Assembly (NCBI GenBank): GCA_044867645.1
Contig: JBIOVI010000025.1
Span: 1 to 64,000 of the forward strand
DNA from: VRUE01 sp044867645
GTDB lineage: Bacteria > Actinomycetota > Thermoleophilia > Solirubrobacterales > 70-9
Reading direction: 5' to 3'
Length of the DNA: 64,000 nucleotides
In this document: one piece after another, positions 51,070-58,663 of the stretch
Layout: the number at the start of each line of letters is the position of its first letter
How positions within the stretch are numbered: position 1 is the first letter of the stretch
The notes under the pieces: model-generated
Told to the model about the DNA's origin: nothing
Seen by the model: the letters and a program-made list of their open reading frames with translations, nothing else
Databases searched by the model: none
Position numbers and translations under genes: made by a program

Positions 51070-51242
51070 ACTTGGCTCCGGGGTGCTCCGTCGTGGTCGG
51101 GCGTAGAACGGCGCCCCTGCGCCGGCGCCAGCCGGGCTAAGCGGCGCAGGCGCAGGGACGCCAGGCTTCCCAACACCGCGGCAAGCGGAGCGAGGCTGAG
51201 CGCCGCCTCCTCGACTGGTGCTCCCGCGATGTGAGCCAGCAT
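51066..51242 (-). CDS. small membrane protein coupled to tyrosinase
   Basis: 58 aa starting MLAHIAGAPVEEAALSLAPL, with one helix (AALSLAPLAAVLGSLASL) and a basic tail. Its stop overlaps the tyrosinase ATG (ATGA), the only solid argument for being a gene. It may be a tyrosinase helper (caddie-like) or merely a leader ORF that lets ribosomes reach the tyrosinase start. Confidence 0.5.
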   Translation of the reverse strand: MLAHIAGAPVEEAALSLAPLAAVLGSLASLRLRRLARLAPAQGRRSTPDHDGAPRSQV

Positions 51243-51324
51243 CGCGCGCACCCTCTCACAGCACAACGAGTACTTCAAGTCTCTTGAGTAAATACGTAAG
51301 TTCTCAAATCGCAATCGAATCGCC

Positions 51325-51368
51325 TTGACTTTGGGACCCTTCCATACGAACATACGTTCGTATGGAAG
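51325..51368 (+). promoter_or_regulatory. LexA (SOS) box and promoter of imuB
   Basis: The core CGAACATACGTTCG (51347-51360) matches the actinobacterial SOS box (CGAAC-N4-GTTCG). The inverted repeat continues to 13-bp perfect arms (51339-51351 and 51356-51368, starting CTTCCATACGAAC). TTGACT (51325-51330) is a plausible -35. The imuB ATG (51362) lies within the right arm. Confidence 0.85.
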
Positions 51369-52408
51369 TCGCTTGCGCCCTGGTCTCGGAAACCGCCCTC
51401 CTCGCAATCCACGAGGAGCGAGGGGTGGCGCCCGAAGATCTCTGGGAGGAGGCGCTGCGACGTCTGGAGGGGATCGGGGCGGCGATCGAGTCGGAGCGGG
51501 TGGGAGAGGCGTTCTTCGCGGTCGACGGGCTGCGGGGAATCCACGGGGGCGACGCCGCCGGCGTGGCGGCGGCGGCTCGGTTGGCGCTGGCGATGCCGGC
51601 GCTGATCGGGGTTGCTCCGACTCGATTTGCCGCCTTCGTCGCCGCGAGCAAAGGCGATCCCCACAGCGAGACCATCGTCCCGGCGGAGGGGCTGCACGAG
51701 TTTCTCTCGCCGCTGCCGGTCGCGATGCTGACCGGCCGGCTCGGCCTGCCCGCGCACGAAGCCGGGGAGCTGGCAGAGACGATGCGGCGGCTGGGGATCG
51801 GCACGCTGGGAGCGCTGAGGGCGCTGACGCCGGGCCGGGCTGCCGAACGCTTCGGCCCGATCGGCACGCGTGTCCTCCGCATCGTCCGCGGCGAAGAGGA
51901 ACTGCTGCGTACCCGCCGCCCGCACGAGGAGTTGGTGGAGGAGATCCAGCTACCGGAAGGAACCGCTGGCGCCCGGCTGGAGCAGGCGCTGGAGCTGCTC
52001 GTCGACCGGCTGCTTGCCGCCCCGCGGCGAAAGGGGCGGACCGTGCTGGGACTGCGACTCGGCGCTCTGCTCAGCGACGGCGCCAGCTGGAGCGTCGATC
52101 AAGGACTGGGTCGCCCGACCGCCAATGCCCGGGTGCTGCGCACGGTGCTGATGCCACGGCTGGACGAGCTGCCGTCGCCGGCGGTCTCGCTGAGACTGCG
52201 CGCGCTCGCCTTTGGCCCGCCCGCCGCCGATCAGCTCGAGCTGCCGGTCCGCGGAGACGAGTCTCGCCGCCGCAGGCTCGGCGCCGCGCTGGACGAGGTT
52301 CGCGCCGCGCAGGGCGTCGAGTCCCTGCTCAAGATCCTGCCTGCCGACGCCGCCTCCCGCATCCCCGAGCGGCGCGACATGCTCACCCCCTTCCCGCCAC
52401 GGCGATGA
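51362..52408 (+). CDS. imuB: ImuB-like Y-family polymerase homologue, N-terminally shortened
   Basis: 348 aa. The opening MEVACALV matches the start of family members, but it runs almost directly into DLWEEALRRLEGIGAAIESE and EAFFAVDGLRGIHGG, so roughly 60-80 residues of the palm are missing. The rest is normal: thumb with HhH-like LGIGTLGALRALTP, and little-finger LPEGTAGARLEQALELLVDR. ImuB is a non-catalytic adaptor that brings DnaE2 to the beta clamp during SOS mutagenesis, so loss of palm sequence may be tolerated. LexA control is clear. Downstream partners DUF6504 and dnaE2 are separated by an opposite-strand cassette. Confidence 0.82.
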   Translation: MEVACALVSETALLAIHEERGVAPEDLWEEALRRLEGIGAAIESERVGEAFFAVDGLRGIHGGDAAGVAAAARLALAMPALIGVAPTRFAAFVAASKGDPHSETIVPAEGLHEFLSPLPVAMLTGRLGLPAHEAGELAETMRRLGIGTLGALRALTPGRAAERFGPIGTRVLRIVRGEEELLRTRRPHEELVEEIQLPEGTAGARLEQALELLVDRLLAAPRRKGRTVLGLRLGALLSDGASWSVDQGLGRPTANARVLRTVLMPRLDELPSPAVSLRLRALAFGPPAADQLELPVRGDESRRRRLGAALDEVRAAQGVESLLKILPADAASRIPERRDMLTPFPPRR

Positions 52409-52413
52409 TCGGG

Positions 52414-52632
52414 CTAGGAGCTCCTCGACGAAGGCTTGACGACGCGCAGCTTGTCGAGCGGAGCAAAGACGATCCTGGCAGCGGGTCCGAGCTCGGGCTC
52501 GAGGATCTCGAGCATCGCGGTCTCGGGGTTGTACAGCTCCAACACGCCACCGCGAGCGCCCGCGGGGGCATCGCCCACTCGCTCTGTCAGCTCGACGATG
52601 TCGAAGGGGGTGATCTCGTGGGTCATAGCCAT
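52414..52632 (-). CDS. DUF4926-like small protein
   Basis: A 72-aa protein (ATG 52632 or 52626): HEITPFDIVELTERVGDAPA, GARGGVLELYNPETAMLEIL. This is the SH3-like DUF4926 pattern (D-x-V-x-L..., G..G.V.E). It sits 12 bases downstream of the DUF6883-like gene; these two families are commonly neighbours and may form a toxin-antitoxin-like or nucleic-acid-handling pair. The function is unproven. Confidence 0.75.
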   Translation of the reverse strand: MAMTHEITPFDIVELTERVGDAPAGARGGVLELYNPETAMLEILEPELGPAARIVFAPLDKLRVVKPSSRSS

Positions 52633-52644
52633 GTCTTGTTCATG

Positions 52645-52992
52645 CTAGGGGGTCGGGTAAGCGGTGACCAGCCTTGGAGCCGCTATCTCAATGGCGTAGT
52701 GCCAAGCAATAAGTACCGGCGCGTTGCGATCGTTGAGAGTGAGACTTGCTTCGACTCCGCAAGAGACACCGAACGGCGGTCGAACGCGAACCTCCTTGAT
52801 CGTGGCCGCCAGTGTCGCGTCTGCGATCGCCCACCAAACACACTCCCACTCTCTGGGACCAGTATGGAACACGCGCGTCCATTCGTGGCCATGTCCATCT
52901 GCTCCAAGGATCCAATCCAACTTGGATTTCTCGAACCAGATGCTTTTTGGGCGCGGAAGGGGTTCTCCGATTTCTGGTGGCCATGGCACCAT
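52645..52992 (-). CDS. DUF6883-like protein
   Basis: 115 aa from ATG 52992 (MVPWPPEIGEPLPRPKSIWF). The C-terminal APRLVTAYPTP and the middle WTRVFHTGPREWECVWWAIA, ATIKEVRVRPPF fit DUF6883, although the N-terminal part is diverged. The gene and its upstream region are lower in GC than neighbours. It precedes the DUF4926 gene; together they form a cassette opposite to, and between, imuB and dnaE2. Confidence 0.6.
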   Translation of the reverse strand: MVPWPPEIGEPLPRPKSIWFEKSKLDWILGADGHGHEWTRVFHTGPREWECVWWAIADATLAATIKEVRVRPPFGVSCGVEASLTLNDRNAPVLIAWHYAIEIAAPRLVTAYPTP

Positions 52993-53078
52993 CCTGACGC
53001 TAGGGATCGAGATTTCACACGTGTGCGACTCAGATCGATTCTTCGAGTCAGCAATCGAACGAAACCGGAACAGGCTCG

Positions 53079-53324
53079 ATGACGCCGGGGGTGCGGCGGC
53101 TTTATGCACCCCGGCGGGTGACGGTGGAGGTCGACGCCGAAGGTGTCCCGACGGCGGTTGAGGGGGTTGCGGTCGAGGCGGTGCGCGAGGAGTGGGTGGT
53201 CGAGGACCGCTGGTGGACCCCGCGGCGGCTGTGGCGGCACTACTTCGAGTTGCTCCTCCACGATGGGCGCAACACGGTCGTCTTTCGCAGCAGCAGCGGG
53301 CGCTGGTACCGGCAGCGGGCCTGA
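53079..53324 (+). CDS. DUF6504 mutasome-associated small protein
   Basis: An 81-aa protein rich in Trp and Arg: VTVEVDAEGVPTAVEGVAVE, REEWVVEDRWWTPRRLWRHY, TVVFRSSSGRWYRQRA. DUF6504 proteins are typically encoded between imuB and dnaE2 in actinobacteria, as here; their role is unknown. The stop overlaps the dnaE2 ATG (TGATG), so translation is coupled. Confidence 0.8.
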   Translation: MTPGVRRLYAPRRVTVEVDAEGVPTAVEGVAVEAVREEWVVEDRWWTPRRLWRHYFELLLHDGRNTVVFRSSSGRWYRQRA

Positions 53325-56300
53325 TGGACGCCGACGCTCCATATGTGGAGCTGCACGCCCACTCGGCCTTCTCCTTCCTCGACGGGGCCTCGACGCCGAT
53401 GGAGCTGGCCGCGGCCGCGGCCGAGCTGGGCTATCCCGCCCTCGCCCTCACCGACCACGACGGAGTCTGGGGCTCGATGGAGTTCGCGCGGGCCTGCAAA
53501 GGGTTTGGGATTCGGGCTATCGCTGGGGCTGAGTTGACGGTAGCCACGGAGCCGCGGGTCTTGCCACCCCCGGCCGGCTACGTTCATCTGACTCTCCTGG
53601 TGGAAAGCCCGGTCGGCTATTGCAACCTGTGCCGGCTGCTGACGGAAGCTCATTCGCACACTCGCGACGGCAGCGGTCGCACCGCTGGGCAGCCATCTGT
53701 GACGCTGGAGCAGCTCGAAGCGCACGCCGAGGGCCTCGTCTGCCTCTCCGGCTGCGCCCGGGACGGGGCGGTGGCCGGGGCTTGGGAGCGGGGAGACCCG
53801 GCTGGAGGGGCAGCCCTGGCCAAGCGACTGCTCGGTGCCTTCGGTCGCGACGGCTTCCGGCTCGAGCTGCAGCGTCCTTACTGGCGCCGCGATCGCGCTC
53901 GCAACCGCTGGCTCGCCGGCCTCGCCGAGCGTCTCGGCGTGCCCACGGTGGCCACCGGCAACGTCCACTCCCACGCCCGCCGCCGCGCTCACCTCCAGGA
54001 CGCCTTCGTCGCGGTGCGAATGGGGACGACGTTGGAGGCCTCCGAGCCGCAACGGCGCGGCAACTCGAGCTCGGCGCTCGCTCCGCCCGAGGGGATGGCG
54101 ACCCGCTTCGCCGAGCATCCCGGAGCGGTCGCCGAGACCCTGCGCCTCGCCGAGCGACTTCGCTTCGACCTGACGGCGGAACTCGCCTACCGCTACCCCC
54201 GCGCCGACGATCCCGAGGCCGATCGCGAGCTTGCCGAAGTGTGTAGGGGTCTGCTGGCGGAGCGCTACGCCTGCTCCGATCGCCTTGGCGACGCCGAGCG
54301 ACGGCTCGATGAGGAGCTGCGGACGATTCGCAAGCGTGGCCTCTCGGGTTTCTTCCTCCTCCACCGCGACCTGCTCGAGCTGGCCCGCGAGGTGGCGCTG
54401 GAGGTGCGCGGGCCCGAGTCGGCGCGCTCGATCATGCCTCCCGGCCGTGGGCGCGGCTCCAGCGTCAGCTCGATCGTTTGCTACCTAACCGGCCTCTCCC
54501 ACATCGACCCGGTCGAGAAGAACCTCTTCTCCGCCCGCTTTCTCAACGAGGAAGTCAACGAGGACACCGTCGCCCCCGATATCGACCTCGACTTCCCCCG
54601 TGACATCCGCGAGAAGCTGATCCCCCGCGTCCACGACCGTTACGGGGCCGACCGCTCCGCCCTCGTCGCCGCCTTCCCCACCTATCGTCCGCGCGGCGTC
54701 GTCCGGGATCTCGGCAAGGCGCTGGCGCTGCCGTCCGAGGAGATCGAGCGGGTGGCGAAGATGGTCGGCTTCCACGAGCGCTCCGGCGAGATCGAGCGCG
54801 ACGTGAAGGCCGCTATCGGCCCACGGCGTGCCGCCGCACCCGGCTGGCAGGCCCTCCTCGGCCTCTGCGACGAGGCGTTGGGCTTGCCCCGCCATGCCTC
54901 GCAGCATCCGGGCGGGATGGTGATCTCGACCCGGCCGTTGATCGACGTCTGCCCGGTAGTGCCGGCGGCGATGGAGGGGCGGCAGATCGTCCAGTGGGAC
55001 AAGGACTCCTGCTCGGATGCCGGCTTCCTCAAGATCGACCTGCTCGGGCTGGGGATGCTCTCGGCGGTCGAGCGCTGCGTCGAAGAAGTGAGCCGCACCC
55101 AAGAGGAGCCACTCGACCTCTCGCGCATCTCCTTCACCGACGTCGAAACCTTCGAATCGATCCGGGCTGCCGAGACGACCGGCGTCTTCCAGATCGAGAG
55201 CCGCGCCCAGATGCAGATGCTGCCCCGCACCAAGCCGGAAAACCTCGACGACCTCACCGTGCAGGTGGCCCTGGTCCGGCCGGGACCGATCCAGGGCGGC
55301 GCCGTCCATCCTTATATAGAGCGCCGCAAGCGGCAGCGCGAAGATCCCACCTACGAGATTCCATACGAGCACCCCCTGCTGGAGCGGGCGTTGGAGGAGA
55401 CCCTGGGCGCGATCGTCTACCAGGAGCAGGTGCTCGAGGTGGCGATCGACCTGGCCGGCTTCACCCACGCGGAGGCAGACGGGCTGCGGCGGGCGATGAG
55501 CCGCAAGCGATCGCAGGATGCGATCGAGGAGCATCGCGACCGCTTCCTGGTCGGGGCCGTCGGTGCGAACAAAGTCCCGCTCGAGGTGGCCGAGCGGGTC
55601 TGGGACCAGATCCAGGGCTTCTCCGGCTTTGGCTTCCCCAAGGCGCACTCGGCCGCCTTCGGCCTGCTCGCCTACCAGTCGGCCTGGCTGCGGATCCACC
55701 ACGGGCCGGAGTTCCTCTGCGCGCTGCTCAACGAGCAGCCGATGGGCTTCTACCCGCCCGACGCGCTGGTCCACGAGGCACAGCGGCGCGGCATCCGCCT
55801 CGCCGGCCCCGATGCCAATCGCAGCCGCGTCCTCTGCCATGTCGAAACACCCCGGCGTCAGGCCGAGGACCGGCTTGGGGAGGTGCGGGGCGGGTTGGTC
55901 GTGCGGATCGGGCTCGGCTACGTGAAGGGAGTGCGCAAGGAGGAGATGGAGGGCCTGGTCGCGGAGCGGGAGCGGGGCGGGCTCTACCGGGGAATCGCCG
56001 ACCTCGCCTCGCGCTCGGGGGCGAGCCGCGACGGCCTCGAGCGTTTAGCTTGGGCCGGCGCCCTCGACGGGCTGACCGAGGACGTGCCGGTGATCGACGG
56101 TCCGTATAGGTGTTCGATCACCGGCACGTCCCCCACATCCGGGCGGCGGGCGGCGCTGTGGGAGGCCGGGGTGGCGGGGACGGGGGTGCGGCATGAGGAG
56201 GGGACCCAGATGGCGCTGCCGTTGCCGATGCCCGGTGCGCCTGAGATTGAGCCGCTGGGCCCGTGGGAAGAAGCGATCGCCGACTATCGCTCGATCGGGA

Positions 56301-56788
56301 TGACCCTGGGCGAGCATCCGATGGGGCTGATGCGTTCCGACCTCGGTCCCGAGCTCTTGCGCAGCACCGACCTGGAGAAGGTCCCCGATGGCGGCACGGT
56401 GGAGGTGGCGGGGATGGTCGTCGCTCGCCAGCGCCCCGAGACCGCCAAGGGGATCGTCTTCATGCTGCTCGAGGACGAGCGCGGCACCGTCAATCTGATC
56501 GTGCCGCCGCCAGTTTACGAGCGCTACCGTGCCCTGGTCCGCGCCGCCCCACTAGTGCGCGCTAAGGGCAAGTTGGAGCGTCGCGAAGGGACGACCAACG
56601 TCCTCGTCGCCGAGGTAGGCGATCTGGAGCGCCAGAGAGTCGCTCCCATTGCAGGTCGAGACGAGGCCGGGGCGAGCGAGAGGCCGGACGCCTCCGCCCG
56701 AGAAGCCCGGAACCGACTCCGCAGTCGCGCTGTCGATCGGCTCCGCAACGTCGCCCCCGCCGGTCACCGCTGGGGGCGTCGAGGCTAG
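53324..56788 (+). CDS. dnaE2: error-prone DNA polymerase III alpha subunit DnaE2
   Basis: 1154 aa from ATG 53324. The PHP domain starts YVELHAHSAFSFLDGAS, with TDHDGVWGSMEF. The C-family polymerase has PGRGRGSSVSSIVCYLTG and the catalytic APDIDLDFPRDIREKL; the C-terminal OB domain reads VEVAGMVVARQRPETAKGIV, FMLLEDERGTVNLIV, and the end is APAGHRWGRRG. It performs SOS mutagenic repair with ImuB. Two departures from the family: residues about 919-940 (TEDVPVIDGPYRCSITGTS) are encoded by a palindromic element, and about 34 residues (AGRDEAGASERPDASAREAR...) are inserted just before the C-terminal motif. Confidence 0.93.
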   Translation: MDADAPYVELHAHSAFSFLDGASTPMELAAAAAELGYPALALTDHDGVWGSMEFARACKGFGIRAIAGAELTVATEPRVLPPPAGYVHLTLLVESPVGYCNLCRLLTEAHSHTRDGSGRTAGQPSVTLEQLEAHAEGLVCLSGCARDGAVAGAWERGDPAGGAALAKRLLGAFGRDGFRLELQRPYWRRDRARNRWLAGLAERLGVPTVATGNVHSHARRRAHLQDAFVAVRMGTTLEASEPQRRGNSSSALAPPEGMATRFAEHPGAVAETLRLAERLRFDLTAELAYRYPRADDPEADRELAEVCRGLLAERYACSDRLGDAERRLDEELRTIRKRGLSGFFLLHRDLLELAREVALEVRGPESARSIMPPGRGRGSSVSSIVCYLTGLSHIDPVEKNLFSARFLNEEVNEDTVAPDIDLDFPRDIREKLIPRVHDRYGADRSALVAAFPTYRPRGVVRDLGKALALPSEEIERVAKMVGFHERSGEIERDVKAAIGPRRAAAPGWQALLGLCDEALGLPRHASQHPGGMVISTRPLIDVCPVVPAAMEGRQIVQWDKDSCSDAGFLKIDLLGLGMLSAVERCVEEVSRTQEEPLDLSRISFTDVETFESIRAAETTGVFQIESRAQMQMLPRTKPENLDDLTVQVALVRPGPIQGGAVHPYIERRKRQREDPTYEIPYEHPLLERALEETLGAIVYQEQVLEVAIDLAGFTHAEADGLRRAMSRKRSQDAIEEHRDRFLVGAVGANKVPLEVAERVWDQIQGFSGFGFPKAHSAAFGLLAYQSAWLRIHHGPEFLCALLNEQPMGFYPPDALVHEAQRRGIRLAGPDANRSRVLCHVETPRRQAEDRLGEVRGGLVVRIGLGYVKGVRKEEMEGLVAERERGGLYRGIADLASRSGASRDGLERLAWAGALDGLTEDVPVIDGPYRCSITGTSPTSGRRAALWEAGVAGTGVRHEEGTQMALPLPMPGAPEIEPLGPWEEAIADYRSIGMTLGEHPMGLMRSDLGPELLRSTDLEKVPDGGTVEVAGMVVARQRPETAKGIVFMLLEDERGTVNLIVPPPVYERYRALVRAAPLVRAKGKLERREGTTNVLVAEVGDLERQRVAPIAGRDEAGASERPDASAREARNRLRSRAVDRLRNVAPAGHRWGRRG
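56081..56130. repeat. palindromic element copy A, in frame inside dnaE2
   Basis: GACGTGCCGGTGATCGA (56081-56097), loop of 16 with GGTCCGTATAGGTGT, and TCGATCACCGGCACGTC (56114-56130): perfect 17-bp arms. The reading frame passes through. Copy B at 60583-60632 shares the outer arm GACGTGCCGG and the loop core TCCRTATAGGTG but differs in the inner arm. Confidence 0.92.
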
Positions 56789-56909
56789 CCACCTGGCCAG
56801 TTGCTCGGGATTAACTTTTTATAAAGCGGGTAAAGGCGAGCCGCCCCGCCTCATGCGGAGCAACGAGCGCTACCCACCGGGAGCGCTGTCCTACTGAGAG
56901 GAGATGGAT

Positions 56910-57779
56910 ATGAGCCAGTCAACCCAGTCGCGAACGCGCCGGCTGCGGCGGACGGCGGCCCTGGCGTTCGCGCTGCTCGCGATCTTCGCCGCCTTCGCCG
57001 GAGCGGCCCGCGCCGCCAACTACGTCGCCCTTGGCGATTCCTACGCCGCCGGGCCCCTTATCCCCAACCCGCTGCTGCCGCTCGGCTGTCTTAAGTCGGA
57101 CCACAACTATGCGCACCTGGCCGCGCCAGCCATTGGCCTGCCACTGCGCGACCCGAGTTGCAGCGGTGCGACTACCGAGGACATGACGAGTCCCCAGAAC
57201 GTCGATCCCGACGGGCCCAACCCGCCGCAGTTCGACTCGCTCGATGCGAGCACCACCGTCGTCTCGCTGACGATCGGCGGTAACGACATCGGCTTCTCGG
57301 AAATCGCCCAGAGCTGCGTCACCCTCAACCCGTTCAGCACCCCCTGCAAAGACAAATACACGGCCGGCGGCAAAGACCAGATCGCCGAACGGATCGAAGC
57401 GACGGCGCCCAAGGTGGCGGCGGTGTTGCAGGGCATCCACGCCCGCTCGCCGGGGGCCGGCGTCTTCGTCACCAACTACGCCGCGATCTTCCCGGAGAGC
57501 GGCTTCGGCTGCTGGCCGCAGATGCCGATCGGCTTCGGCGACGTGCCGTACCTGCGCGCCAAGCAGAAACAGCTGAACGCGATGATCGCCACGCAGGCGG
57601 CGAACAACGGCGCCACTCTGGTCAACTGGTACCAGGCCAGCATCGGCCACGACGCCTGCAAGAGCTCGTCGGTGCGTTGGGTCGAGCCCATCATCCCGAC
57701 CAATCCGGCGGCGCCGATCCACCCCAACCTAGCCGGCATGCAAGGGGCGGCGAACGCCCTGGTGGCGGCGGTCAAATGA
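56910..57779 (+). CDS. secreted SGNH/GDSL hydrolase
   Basis: 289 aa; ATG 56910 is chosen because GAGGAG lies 6 bases upstream (it would be too close to ATG 56904). Signal peptide with AALAFALLAIFAAFAGAARA, likely cut after the last Ala. Block I is YVALGDSYAAG (nucleophile Ser), block III is IGGNDIGF, and the catalytic His is in IHPNLAGM. It belongs to the extracellular lipase/esterase group with several Cys for disulfides. The preferred substrate is unknown. Confidence 0.92.
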   Translation: MSQSTQSRTRRLRRTAALAFALLAIFAAFAGAARAANYVALGDSYAAGPLIPNPLLPLGCLKSDHNYAHLAAPAIGLPLRDPSCSGATTEDMTSPQNVDPDGPNPPQFDSLDASTTVVSLTIGGNDIGFSEIAQSCVTLNPFSTPCKDKYTAGGKDQIAERIEATAPKVAAVLQGIHARSPGAGVFVTNYAAIFPESGFGCWPQMPIGFGDVPYLRAKQKQLNAMIATQAANNGATLVNWYQASIGHDACKSSSVRWVEPIIPTNPAAPIHPNLAGMQGAANALVAAVK

Positions 57780-57806
57780 GCTAGGGCGCCTCGCGGCGGG
57801 CGGCAC

Positions 57807-58517
57807 CTAAGCGAGCTGACGCTCGAGTGGGCCGGCGGGCGCGTCCTGCCGGCCCACCGGGCACGGCTCGGGCATCGGGAAGAGCCGAAGGAAGCGCTTG
57901 GCCTCCCTCTTGCTCCCCTCGACCCGCATCGCTTTCGAGCCGATAGCGGTGTCGAGTGGAAGCTGACCCGCGAGCACCGCGGCCAGGGTGCCGGGCTCGT
58001 CGATCTCGATCGCGACGGTGGGTGCGGTAGCCAGCCCGCGGCCCAGCTCGATCTCACCGCCGGCGATCTCGACGTGGAAGCGATCGTCGCCGAAGCGCAG
58101 TTCGTAGCTTGCCTCCAGTTCGCCGGCACTCTCCGCGTCGAAGAGCGAGCGCAGCGCCAGGACGATCGAGTCGATCCCGATCTCCCGGTGCTCGGGTGGA
58201 ACGGGGGAGCGCGCGCCCCAGGTGCCGAGCCGGGTCACGATCGGCTCCAGCTCCCGGCCCCACTCGGTCAGCTCGTAGACCTGGGAGCTTGCCGGCGGCG
58301 GCAGTTTGCGACGATGGATTACGCCGCCTCGCTCCAGCTCCCGCAGTCGCTCGGAGAGGATGTTGGAGCTGGCGTGGGGCAGTCCCACGCGCAGGTCGGT
58401 GAAGCGCTTCGGGCCGAGCAGCAGCTCACGGACGACGAGTAGAGCCCAGCGCTCGCCGACGAGGTCCAGGGCATAGGCGAAACGACAGGCCTCTCCGTAG
58501 CTGCGCTTCCCATACAT
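57807..58517 (-). CDS. HxlR-type regulator fused to an SCP2-like domain
   Basis: 236 aa. N-terminal winged helix of the HxlR family (about 10-105; ALDLVGERWALLVVRELLLG, PKRFTDLRVGLPHASSNILS, ERLRELERGGVIHRRKLPPP), then an SCP2-like lipid-binding domain (about 135-215; LRFGDDRFHVEIAGGEIELG, TVAIEIDEPGTLAAVLAGQL) that could bind the inducer. It is divergent from the DHA2 exporter; CAACTGGGTAGTTG between them is a likely operator. Confidence 0.9.
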   Translation of the reverse strand: MYGKRSYGEACRFAYALDLVGERWALLVVRELLLGPKRFTDLRVGLPHASSNILSERLRELERGGVIHRRKLPPPASSQVYELTEWGRELEPIVTRLGTWGARSPVPPEHREIGIDSIVLALRSLFDAESAGELEASYELRFGDDRFHVEIAGGEIELGRGLATAPTVAIEIDEPGTLAAVLAGQLPLDTAIGSKAMRVEGSKREAKRFLRLFPMPEPCPVGRQDAPAGPLERQLA

Positions 58518-58549
58518 GACGACCAGTTTAGCCCGTTAGTGCGAATTTG

Positions 58550-58563
58550 CAACTGGGTAGTTG
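58550..58563. promoter_or_regulatory. candidate HxlR operator
   Basis: CAACTGGGTAGTTG: perfect 5-bp arms with a 4-base spacer, in the AT-rich 146-base region between the divergent HxlR-type regulator and the exporter. TTGTTT immediately overlaps it and may be a -35 for the exporter, with TAGGGT at 58582-58587. Confidence 0.5.
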
Positions 58564-58663
58564 TTTTTATGAACTATTTGCTAGGGTGACCGCTAGTCTG
58601 GACACCGGCGAAATTCGTATACACCCGCACGAGGAAAATTCGAGACCCAAGGAGGCGAGCTAT

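Noticed and set aside
51243..51407. Upstream extension of the small tyrosinase-linked ORF
   Set aside because: It would read through the LexA palindrome and the imuB promoter; ATG 51242 is the sensible start.
53030..53062. A second LexA box before DUF6504 (ATCGAACGAAACCGG)
   Set aside because: Only one half-site (CGAAC) is present, without the GTTCG partner at the right spacing.
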